Of a DNA stretch of 47,077 bases, positions 6,922-13,263 are shown in pieces. The stretch lies in assembly GCF_019857225.1 (NCBI RefSeq), contig NZ_JAFJSY010000084.1, forward strand, positions 1-47,077, written 5' to 3'. Every line of letters starts with the position of its first letter. The first letter of the stretch is position 1. The notes under the pieces are model-generated. The model saw only the letters and a program-made list of their open reading frames with translations, did not search any database and had not been told where the DNA came from. The DNA is from Streptomyces plumbidurans (GTDB lineage: Bacteria; Actinomycetota; Actinomycetes; Streptomycetales; Streptomycetaceae). The position numbers and the translations under genes were made by a program.

Positions 6922-7602
6922 TCACCGGACCTTCTCGCCGATTCCGGCCAGGATGAGGTCGATGCCGGCCAGGAACTGCTCGCGGTCGTCGTGTCCGGGC
7001 AGCTGTGCCGCCACCTGGCGCATGAACGGGTACTGCGCCGGGTCGAGCTGCGCCCACCGGGCGGCGGCGGTCGCGAGGAACGCCGTTCGATCGGTGCCGG
7101 GGGCCAGGAGGCGGGCGGCCGCGGCGTGGTGTCCGGCGAGGCCGAGGACGTAGTTGACGAGCGCGGAGGCGCAGTTGAACTGCGCAGGTTCGGGGACGCC
7201 GAGCGCCTGGAGTTGGCCGCCGACGGCTTCGAAGATCCGTAGTACCGCGAACTGCCATGGCTCGCGGGAGAGTTGGGTGCCCACCCAGGGGTGCGCGTCG
7301 ATCGCGTCGTACACCCCGAGGGCGATGCTTCTGATCGCCTCCCGCGACTCCGTGCCGCCCGCCACGTCGGTCACGACGCGGGCGATGACGTCGCTTGCGG
7401 CCGCCGCGAGCAGTTCGTCCTTGTTGGCGACGTGCCAGTAGATCGCTCCGCTGCCGGTCGCCAGCCGGGCCGCGAGGGCGCGGAAGGTCAGCGCGCTCTC
7501 GCCTTCGGTGTCGAGGATCTCGATCGCGGTCTCGATGATCCGCTCCTTGGAGAGCGCATCCGTACGCCGCTGCGTCCGCTGCACCCGCTTCGCCTTGGTC
7601 AC
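6922..7602 (-). CDS. TetR/AcrR-family regulator (TetR_C_1 type)
   Basis: A 226-residue regulator. The N-terminal HTH (SKERIIETAIEILDTEGESALTFRALAARLATGSGAIYWHVANKDELL, about 17-63) is typical of the tetracycline-repressor-like branch, and the remainder is an all-helical ligand-binding domain. The GTG at 7602 is chosen because it starts close to the HTH; its GGAG is rather near, and a longer start at an upstream ATG would overlap an operator. It is divergent from a TetX-like monooxygenase with two palindromic operators between them, the classic layout for repression of a detoxifying enzyme. The same operator design occurs upstream of the truncated hydrolase at 711-756. Confidence 0.88.
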   Translation of the reverse strand: MTKAKRVQRTQRRTDALSKERIIETAIEILDTEGESALTFRALAARLATGSGAIYWHVANKDELLAAAASDVIARVVTDVAGGTESREAIRSIALGVYDAIDAHPWVGTQLSREPWQFAVLRIFEAVGGQLQALGVPEPAQFNCASALVNYVLGLAGHHAAAARLLAPGTDRTAFLATAAARWAQLDPAQYPFMRQVAAQLPGHDDREQFLAGIDLILAGIGEKVR

Positions 7603-7611
7603 CGCTCCATT

Positions 7612-7640
7612 TTGACACGGCTGGAACATTGTTCCAAACT
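7612..7640 (+). promoter_or_regulatory. Promoter of the FAD monooxygenase
   Basis: A consensus -35 TTGACA (7612-7617) and a -10 CAAACT (7635-7640) are spaced 17 bases apart. The first TetR-type palindrome sits in the spacer, so repressor binding would block the promoter directly. Confidence 0.55.
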
Positions 7641-7660
7641 CTGGATGGAACGTTGTTCCA
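7622..7660. promoter_or_regulatory. Twin TetR operators
   Basis: TGGAACATTGTTCCA (7622-7636) and TGGAACGTTGTTCCA (7646-7660) are perfect palindromes around three-base centres, with centres 24 bases apart. The first lies between the -35 and -10 of the monooxygenase promoter and the second over the expected transcription start. They match in core and spacing the pair at 711-756. Confidence 0.8.
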
Positions 7661-7714
7661 GGCGCGGTCGGCCATGAACGGTCACGGCCGGGCACATCCG
7701 GAAGGAGCATGACG

Positions 7715-8833
7715 ATGACCCCAGTCACGATCATCGGCGCCGGACTCGGCGGCCTCACCCTCGCCCGGGTCCTGCACGTCCACGGCATACCCGCGACGAT
7801 CTACGAGGCCGAGCCCTCGGCGCATGCGCGCACGCAGGGCGGCCAGCTCGACATCCACGAACACAACGGGCAGCTCGCCCTCGAAGTGGCCGGGCTCACC
7901 GACGAGTTCCGCGCGATCATCCACGAGGGGGGCCAGGCCACACGCGTCCTCGACCCTGACGGGAAGGCGTTGCTCGACGCCCCCGACGACGGCATGGGCG
8001 GGCGACCCGAGGTCCTCCGGGGCGATCTGCGCCGGATCCTGTGCGATTCCCTGCCCGCGGGGACGATCCAGTGGGGGAAGAAGCTCGCCGGGGTCTCGGC
8101 GCTCGGCGGCGGACGCCACGCCCTGACCTTCACGGACGGATCGACCGTCACCGCCGGGCTCCTCGTCGGGGCCGACGGTGCCTGGTCGAAGGTGCGCCCG
8201 CTGCTGTCGGACGCCGAGCCCGAGTACGTGGGCATCACGTTCATCGAGACCTACCTGCACGACGTCGACCGGCGGCACTCCGCGGCCGCCGAGGCCGTCG
8301 GCTCCGGTTCCATGACCGCGCCCACCCCGGGCAAGGGGATCGTCGCGCATCGCGAGGCCGGAGACGTCCTGCACACGTACGTCCAGCTGAAGCGCCCCGC
8401 CGAATGGGTCGGCGCGATCGACTTCAGTGACGCGGCCCGCGCGGCGGCCCAGGTCGCGGCGGAGTTCGACGGATGGGCTCCCGAGCTCACCGCGCTGATC
8501 ACCGACGGTGAGACCGATCCGGTCCCGCGCATGATCTACGCGCTCCCGGACGGGCATCGCTGGGACCGCGTGCCCGGGGTGACGCTCGTCGGCGACGCCG
8601 CGCACCTGATGGCGCCGAACGGCGAGGGGGCGAACCTCGCCATGCTCGACGGCGCCGAGCTGGGGGAAGCGATCGCCGCTCAGCCCGACGACATCGAGGC
8701 GGCGCTCACCGCCTACGAGCAGAAGCTGTTCCCGCGCAGCGAGTCGGAGGCCGCGGACACCCACGTGCTCCTGGACCTCTGCCTCGGCGACCGGGCGCCG
8801 TACGGTCTCATCGACTTCCTTTCCCCCCGCTGA
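7715..8833 (+). CDS. FAD-dependent monooxygenase, TetX-like
   Basis: A class A flavoprotein monooxygenase of about 372 residues. VTIIGAGLGGLTLARVL (about 4-20) is the Rossmann GxGxxG FAD-binding motif, LRGDLRRIL is the conserved arginine segment, VGADGAWSKVRP is the DG motif region, and GDAAHLMAPNGEGANLAMLDGAELG (about 290-315) is the GD motif binding FAD ribityl. The overall pattern is closest to TetX-like tetracycline-oxidising or related aromatic hydroxylases; the true substrate is unknown. Two in-frame ATGs occur, at 7709 and 7715. AAGGAG at 7702 is one base from the first and seven from the second, so 7715 is preferred. It is divergent from a TetR gene, consistent with inducible detoxification. 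Confidence 0.88.
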   Translation: MTPVTIIGAGLGGLTLARVLHVHGIPATIYEAEPSAHARTQGGQLDIHEHNGQLALEVAGLTDEFRAIIHEGGQATRVLDPDGKALLDAPDDGMGGRPEVLRGDLRRILCDSLPAGTIQWGKKLAGVSALGGGRHALTFTDGSTVTAGLLVGADGAWSKVRPLLSDAEPEYVGITFIETYLHDVDRRHSAAAEAVGSGSMTAPTPGKGIVAHREAGDVLHTYVQLKRPAEWVGAIDFSDAARAAAQVAAEFDGWAPELTALITDGETDPVPRMIYALPDGHRWDRVPGVTLVGDAAHLMAPNGEGANLAMLDGAELGEAIAAQPDDIEAALTAYEQKLFPRSESEAADTHVLLDLCLGDRAPYGLIDFLSPR

Positions 8834-8837
8834 TGTG

Positions 8838-8854
8838 TTCGGCGAGGTGCCGAA
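8838..8854. terminator. Short stem-loop after the monooxygenase
   Basis: TTCGGC gaggt GCCGAA, with 6-base arms, begins a few bases after the monooxygenase stop codon. It is weak as a terminator. Confidence 0.3.
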
Positions 8855-8921
8855 TCGGTCAATGCCCTTGGGACGACTGGTCGTTGCCGTTGACGCATGA
8901 TGAGACCCGGAAGCCAATTCC

Positions 8922-9029
8922 ATGAAGCTGTCCCGTCGCGCCACCACCGCCAAGGCGGCCGCCACGGCGACCTACAACGGCGCCTGCGGCACCGGCTACA
9001 CCGTCGGCGACTCCGGCCACTGCAGCTGA
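8922..9029 (+). pseudogene. Remnant of a spore-associated protein (SapA-like) gene
   Basis: A 35-codon frame reads MKLSRRATTAKAAATATY, then NGACGTGYTVGDSGHCS. The stretch ATYNGACGTGYTV resembles the start of mature Streptomyces spore-associated protein A-like proteins, which are secreted and about 140 residues long. Here the hydrophobic core of the signal peptide and nearly all of the mature domain are gone, yet a very strong hairpin still follows directly. It is best read as an internally deleted relic; translation of a short peptide cannot be excluded. The ribosome binding site is poor (GGAAG about 10 bases upstream). The family assignment rests on recalled similarity over about 13 residues. 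Confidence 0.45.
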
Positions 9030-9037
9030 CCCACACC

Positions 9038-9070
9038 CAAGGGGGGCGGGTCTACCACCCGCCCCCCTTG
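9038..9070. terminator. Strong terminator hairpin
   Basis: Perfect 14-base arms CAAGGGGGGCGGGT / ACCCGCCCCCCTTG surround a 5-base loop, nine bases after the stop of the SapA-like remnant. This is one of the strongest hairpins in the window and would insulate the genes that follow. Confidence 0.8.
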
Positions 9071-9144
9071 CACCGATGAGTTTGCCGACCGTCTGAAGTC
9101 TTCCTCGTGACTCGAGGTGTCGACGAGGAGAGATGGAGGCCGGT

Positions 9145-9728
9145 ATGTCCAACCCGATTCGGCTGTACATGTCAATGTCGCTCGACGGCTACATCGCCGG
9201 GCCGGAGGATCGCCCGGGCCAGGAGCTCGGACGCGGTGGTGGACGTCTGTTCAACTGCTCGACGACCGGGAGTCCGACGGCCCCAGCGGACAGGTCTATC
9301 GCGAGGCGCTGGCAACCGGCGCGGTGATCTCGGGCCGCCGGACCTTCGAACTCGCCGGCCGTTGGCAGGGCGATCACCACGGTGGTGTGCCGATTTTCGT
9401 GCTCACCCACCAGGTGGACGACGGGGACGTCCCGCCCGGCCATGCACGCTTCGTCACGGACGTGGAGGACTGCGCCCGGCAGGCTCGCGCGGACGCCGGG
9501 GACCGGCCGATCATGGTGCATGGCGCGGGCGCGGCCCAGGCGCTCCTTCGTACCGGTCAGCTGGAGGAGATGGAGATCCACCTGGTTCCGGTCCTCCTCG
9601 GGGCCGGCCGTCCGCTCTTCGCCCACCTCGGTGGTGAGCACACCGAGCTGGAACTCGTCCGACGGCTGGAGGACCGAGACGTCACGCACCTCCGCTACCG
9701 TGTCCGCCGCCCCGAGGAAACCGCATGA
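9145..9728 (+). pseudogene. RibD C-terminal / dihydrofolate-reductase-family gene, frameshifted
   Basis: The N-terminal part (MSNPIRLYMSMSLDGYIAG, then PEDRPGQELGRGGGRLFN) is read from 9145, behind GGAGG. The rest (LDDRESDGPSGQVYREALATGAVISGRRTFELAG, then IMVHGAGAAQALLRTGQLEEMEIHLVPVLLGAGRPLF) lies in another frame and runs to 9728. Joining them requires one extra base at about 9257, where the codons expected for N-W-L read aactgctc instead of aactggctc. Together they give a normal NADPH-binding RibD_C protein of about 194 residues, a family that includes many uncharacterised actinobacterial reductases. A sequencing error is possible, but the next gene is also shifted. Its stop overlaps the next start (ATGA), showing an ancestral coupled pair. 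Confidence 0.8.
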
Positions 9729-10127
9729 AGACGCTCTTCGTCTCCTACCGTGTCACCGACCTGGACCGCTCGCTCGATTTCTACTTCGCCCTGGGCTATG
9801 CCGAGTTGGGCAGGATCAACGCCGACCACGGCGTTCACCTGGCGATCCTCCACTTCCCCGGCGAACCGGCGGCCTCGCTCGAACTGGTTCACCGTCCGGC
9901 CGACGGACGTGTCGACGTGGGCAGCGGTTTCGACCACCTTGCGATCCAGGTGGACTCGCTCGCCGCGACGATGGAGCGGCTGGCCGATGCCGGTCTGCGA
10001 CCGGGACCTGTCCAGTACCCGGGCGGCCTGGACCTCGTGGCTCGCCGACCCGGACGGCTACCGGATCGAGTTGGTGGAGTGGCCGTCCGGCCATGCCGAC
10101 GGCATCACGGCGGCTGACTTCTCCTAA
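9725..10127 (+). pseudogene. VOC (glyoxalase/bleomycin-resistance-like) gene, frameshifted near the 3' end
   Basis: From the ATG at 9725 the frame reads MKTLFVSYRVTDLDRSLDFYF, HLAILHFPGEPAASLELVH and GFDHLAIQVDSLAATMERLADAGLRPGPVQYPGG, the paired beta-alpha-beta-beta-beta modules of the VOC fold. After YPGG, at about 10028, the family sequence continues in a different frame (TSWLADPDGYRIELVEWPSGHADGITAADFS) to a stop at 10125-10127. A small deletion, probably about eight bases between PGG and TSWL, explains the shift. The original protein would be about 130 residues. The unshifted frame gives an unrelated Arg-rich tail ending at 10117. It is coupled to the preceding pseudogene by a 4-base overlap. 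Confidence 0.75.
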
Positions 10128-10201
10128 AAGCATTTGAGGCCGGCAGTGCCCCGTCGCTACGATCACGGCGGACCGTCAAGTCGTCGTAGGAGGTGAGACC
10201 C

Positions 10202-10255
10202 GTGAACACAGTTACCCATGGGTGCTCCCTCACCCCGCCACGGTCCTGCGGCTGA
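10202..10255 (+). CDS. Possible leader peptide / uORF upstream of the GNAT gene
   Basis: A 17-residue frame, VNTVTHGCSLTPPRSCG, starts with GTG five bases after an exceptionally good ribosome binding site (AGGAGGTGA at 10187-10195, almost a full anti-Shine-Dalgarno match). It ends 55 bases before the ATG of the acetyltransferase. Such a strong initiation site for so short a frame suggests a regulatory leader or the stub of a lost gene. No related peptide is recognised. Confidence 0.35.
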   Translation: MNTVTHGCSLTPPRSCG

Positions 10256-10310
10256 CAGTCGGTGTCGCCAGGAGCGCCTGAGATCGAGGCACTCCTGGGA
10301 GGAGACTCCG

Positions 10311-11102
10311 ATGAACACAACGCCTTTCACATCCGGCCTGAGCGAGAACGCGGTGGTGATCACCCGTGTCGCGAGGGGCCAATGGCATGCCCTGGATGAC
10401 GACCTCGTGGTCGGTCGCGGGCACGCCCACCACCGGCCCGACGGACGCCTGTTCGTCAGCATCGACGCCTGGCACGACGCCGCTTTCGACCGGCTCGCCG
10501 AGGCGATGCGGGCGGAGCTGCCGGCGCCGCTGTACACGGTGGTCGACGAAGCCGACACCGAGCTCACGGACGGTTGGCTGCGTGCGGGTTTCGCGATCCG
10601 GCGCCGCGAATGGGAGTACGCCGTACCGACCGACCCGCGGGTCACGGGGCTCGACGAGGTCCTGCCGCCGGCGGGGGTGACGATCGTTCCGGCAGGTCAG
10701 GCGGACGAGACTCTGCTGCGTGCGGTGGATCGCGCTGTCCGTGACGAAGTCGAGGCGGCTGTCGGATGGCAGTCGATGCCCGCCGAGGTGATCCCCTTCC
10801 CTGAAGGAGACACCATCGTCGACCCGTCGAAGTACGCGGTGGCCGCGACGCCGGACCGCTACCTGGGTCTGATCCGCGTGGTCACGGTGAAGCGGCCGCG
10901 TATCGGGCTGATCGCGGTCCGGGCCGGTGAACAACGCAGGGGCATCGCGCGGGCGCTCCTGGCCCACGCGCTCGGGACACTGCACCGGTCCGGTTTCGCC
11001 TCGGCCTGGGCCGAGGTCCAGGAGTCCAATGGACCGGCCTCGGCGCTGTTCGCGGGCGTCGGCGCTCAACCGGTGGGCAGCAACCTGGAGTTGGTGCGAT
11101 GA
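10311..11102 (+). CDS. GNAT-family N-acetyltransferase
   Basis: A 263-residue protein. The C-terminal half has the acetyl-CoA-binding motif A (VRAGEQRRGIARALLAHALGTLHRSGF, about 204-230) and motif B (AWAEVQESNGPASALFAGVGAQPVG), giving a GNAT fold. The N-terminal half (VARGQWHALDDDLVVGRGHAHHRPDGRLFVS) resembles a degenerate tandem GNAT domain with a recognisable secondary-structure pattern. The acceptor is unknown; both small-molecule resistance and protein modification are possible. The ATG at 10311 has GGGAGGAG upstream. Its stop overlaps the start of an infA paralogue by four bases (ATGA), so the two are translationally coupled. Confidence 0.85.
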   Translation: MNTTPFTSGLSENAVVITRVARGQWHALDDDLVVGRGHAHHRPDGRLFVSIDAWHDAAFDRLAEAMRAELPAPLYTVVDEADTELTDGWLRAGFAIRRREWEYAVPTDPRVTGLDEVLPPAGVTIVPAGQADETLLRAVDRAVRDEVEAAVGWQSMPAEVIPFPEGDTIVDPSKYAVAATPDRYLGLIRVVTVKRPRIGLIAVRAGEQRRGIARALLAHALGTLHRSGFASAWAEVQESNGPASALFAGVGAQPVGSNLELVR

Positions 11103-11323
11103 GCAGGGCCAAGAACGTCATCGAGGTCGAGGGCAGGGTCGTCGAATGCCTGCGAAGCGCCATGTTCACCGTGGAGCTCGAGAACGGCCATCAGGTGCTC
11201 GCGCACATCAGCGGCAAGATCCGTAAGAACTACATCAGGATCATGCTGGAGGACCGGGTACTGGTCGAACTCCCGCCGTACGACCTGTCGCGCGGCCGGA
11301 TCGTGTTCCGGTACCGCAACTAG
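11099..11323 (+). CDS. infA: Translation initiation factor IF-1 paralogue
   Basis: A 74-residue S1-like OB-fold protein. NVIEVEGRVVECLRSAMFTVELENGHQVLAHISGKIRKNYIRI and the end VELPPYDLSRGRIVFRYRN align along the full length with IF-1, the factor that occupies the ribosomal A site during initiation. The principal actinobacterial infA is in the ribosomal-protein cluster beside rpmJ/rpsM. This copy is in an accessory setting, differs from the usual MAKKQGAIEIEG start, and is translationally coupled to a GNAT gene, so it is a secondary paralogue. A strong hairpin follows. Its role may be growth-phase-specific or drug-tolerant initiation, but that is inference. Confidence 0.92.
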   Translation: MSRAKNVIEVEGRVVECLRSAMFTVELENGHQVLAHISGKIRKNYIRIMLEDRVLVELPPYDLSRGRIVFRYRN

Positions 11324-11368
11324 CGCCGGTCGGGGCCTTCCCCGTGGGCGAGCGTGAGGGGTGGCGAG

Positions 11369-11401
11369 CGCGGCCGGTCGTGTGCATCAGGACCGGCCGC
11401 G
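11369..11401. terminator. Bidirectional terminator hairpin
   Basis: Perfect 11-base arms CGCGGCCGGTC / GACCGGCCGCG with an 11-base loop, between the stops of the convergent IF-1 and PIG-L genes. Confidence 0.75.
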
Positions 11402-11425
11402 TCCGCCGCCATGCAGAACCGAGCG

Positions 11426-12187
11426 TCAGTCCTGCGTCTCCTCGCTGGGGAACTCCGGCGGTGCCTGCAGGTCGTGGGCGCGGAACAGGACGGCGTGCTC
11501 GACGCCCATGGCCTTGCCGCTCATCGCGGTGAACTGCGGGATGAAGTCCTTGGGGGCGGGGTGGTCCGGGAGTGCGGCCAGATAGGCGGCGTGCGATTCG
11601 AGCGAGGCGACGCCGCGGCGCAGCGGCTCGCCCGTGACGTCGACGCCGTGGGTCGCGCCGGAGCCGACGATGGCGGGCGTCATGTACCAGCGCGCGGAGT
11701 GCGGTTCGAGGCCCTCGTCGTCGATCTGCTCCGGGAAGACCCAGCGGTTGCCCGCGTCGCGCACCGCGTCGAGCGTTGCGAGCCCCGCCGCACGGTGGTC
11801 GGCCTGGTCGAAGCCCCAGGGCGCCTCGACCGCGAAGCCGCTGCCGAATACGACGTCCGGCTTGAACCGGCGGATCTCGCGGCAGATGTCACGGCGCAGG
11901 TCGAGGCCGTAGACAAGCACGCCGTCCGGATGTTCGAGGATGGTCAGATGTTTGACACCTACGACGGCGCAGGCGGCCTGCTGCTCGGCGGCGCGCAGGC
12001 GTGCCGTCTCCTCGGGAGGGTTCGGCATGCCGGCCTCGCCGCGGGTGAGCAGGAGGTATCCGACGTCGACGCCGCGCGCGGTCCAGCGGGCGACGGCCGC
12101 GGATGTGCCGTACTCCATGTCGTCGGGGTGTGCGACGACGCAGAGCACTCGCTGGAAGGACTCTTCGGGGAGGGCGGGCAATGTCAT
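11426..12187 (-). CDS. PIG-L family deacetylase (second copy)
   Basis: A LmbE-like zinc hydrolase of about 253 residues. VVAHPDDMEYG (about 17-27) gives the AHPDD metal site, and DQADHRAAG (about 127-135) gives the second His motif, a DxxDH form rather than the HPDH of the copy at 867. It is therefore a different subfamily, of the kind acting on GlcNAc-type sugars or natural-product intermediates; the substrate is unknown. The start at 12187 (MTLPALPEESF) is preferred because GGAAGG lies nine bases upstream; longer in-frame ATGs at 12196 and 12217 have no comparable site. It is divergent from the phosphotransferase-like gene. Confidence 0.85.
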   Translation of the reverse strand: MTLPALPEESFQRVLCVVAHPDDMEYGTSAAVARWTARGVDVGYLLLTRGEAGMPNPPEETARLRAAEQQAACAVVGVKHLTILEHPDGVLVYGLDLRRDICREIRRFKPDVVFGSGFAVEAPWGFDQADHRAAGLATLDAVRDAGNRWVFPEQIDDEGLEPHSARWYMTPAIVGSGATHGVDVTGEPLRRGVASLESHAAYLAALPDHPAPKDFIPQFTAMSGKAMGVEHAVLFRAHDLQAPPEFPSEETQD

Positions 12188-12285
12188 GTCGCCCATCCTT
12201 CCGCGTTTGGAGCTCACCGTCCTGTTTTTGCGGGTTCCTTCGGGTCTCGTACCGTCCAGTCCAAGCAGCCAGGAGCGCGCAAGAA

Positions 12286-13182
12286 ATGATCATGCATGAC
12301 GACCAGGTGGACGTGACCGCCGAGACCGTTGCGATCTTGATCCAGGAGCAGTTCCCTCAGTGGAGCGGCAAGGCGGTCCGACTCCTGCCGTCGACCGGGA
12401 CGGTCAACGCGATCTTCCGTATCGGGAACGATCTCTCGGCGCGTTTCCCGCTGCGTCTGGCCGATGCCGCCGAAACGCTGGCCGTTCTGGAGCAGGAAGC
12501 GCGGGCGAGCGCGGAGCTGGCGCAGGTGTCCCGGTTCCCCGTGCCGGAACCCGTCGCCCTGGGAAAGCCCGGGGCGGGTTACCCCATGCCGTGGTCAGTC
12601 CAGACCTGGCTGCCGGGGACGGTCGCCTCGGATGCCGACCTGAGTGGCTCCAACGCTTTTGCCGAGGACCTTGCGGACTTCATCGCGGCCCTGCGAGGGG
12701 CCGAGACACGGGGGCGGCACTTCGACGGCGAGGGTCGTGGCGGCGTTCTCGCGCACCACGACGACTGGATGGCCACGTGCTTCGAGGAGAGTGACGGGCT
12801 GCTCGACGTGCCCCGGCTGCGCCGACTGTGGAGCCGCTTTCGGGAGTTGCCTCGTACGGGTGCGGACGTGATGAGCCATCGGGACCTGATCCCCGGCAAC
12901 GTCCTGGTCGCGGGCGGCCGGCTCAGCGGCGTACTCGACACCGGCGGCTTCGGCCCGTCCGACCCCGCGCTGGATCTGGTCAGCGCCTGGCACCTCTTGC
13001 AGCCAGGTCCGCGGCAAGTGCTCCGGCGGGTACTGCAATGCGACGACCTGGAGTGGGAACGGGGCAAGGCATGGGCGTTCCAGCAGGCGATGGGTCTCGT
13101 CTGGTACTACGCCGAGAGCAATCCCGCGATGAGCGCGATGGGGCGCCTGACGCTCGACCGCATCATCGAGTCGACGGAGTGA
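12286..13182 (+). CDS. Aminoglycoside phosphotransferase (APH) family protein
   Basis: A 298-residue protein-kinase-like phosphotransferase. The catalytic loop SHRDLIPGN (197-205, D200 as base, N205 metal-binding) and GVLDTGGFGPSDPALDLV (D218, the DFG-equivalent) are intact. The N-terminal VNAIFRIGNDLSARFPLR is the nucleotide-binding lobe, and MPWSVQTWLPG is the hinge typical of the MPH/APH(3'')-like branch. Such proteins phosphorylate aminoglycosides, macrolides or endogenous hydroxylated metabolites; many in Streptomyces are not resistance enzymes. The ATG at 12286 has AGGAG ten bases before it. A hairpin separates it from the convergent GH35 gene. Confidence 0.85.
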   Translation: MIMHDDQVDVTAETVAILIQEQFPQWSGKAVRLLPSTGTVNAIFRIGNDLSARFPLRLADAAETLAVLEQEARASAELAQVSRFPVPEPVALGKPGAGYPMPWSVQTWLPGTVASDADLSGSNAFAEDLADFIAALRGAETRGRHFDGEGRGGVLAHHDDWMATCFEESDGLLDVPRLRRLWSRFRELPRTGADVMSHRDLIPGNVLVAGGRLSGVLDTGGFGPSDPALDLVSAWHLLQPGPRQVLRRVLQCDDLEWERGKAWAFQQAMGLVWYYAESNPAMSAMGRLTLDRIIESTE

Positions 13183-13187
13183 AGTCG

Positions 13188-13227
13188 CGGACGGACCGCC
13201 TCCTCGTGTGCGGCGGCGGTCCGTCCG
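13188..13227. terminator. Bidirectional terminator between APH-like and GH35 genes
   Basis: Perfect 13-base arms CGGACGGACCGCC / GGCGGTCCGTCCG with a 14-base loop, six bases after the APH stop and 36 bases beyond the GH35 stop. Confidence 0.8.
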
Positions 13228-13263
13228 TACTCGTTGCCCTCGGGCAAGAGGGGCCGGCCGGCG

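Noticed and set aside
7682..8965. Long minus-strand frame opposite the monooxygenase
   Set aside because: It is the complement of a gene with clear FAD-binding motifs; the predicted product has no family features.
11889..12293. Minus-strand frame overlapping the second PIG-L gene from another start
   Set aside because: The in-frame AHPDD protein is recognisable; this frame is Arg-rich shadow sequence.
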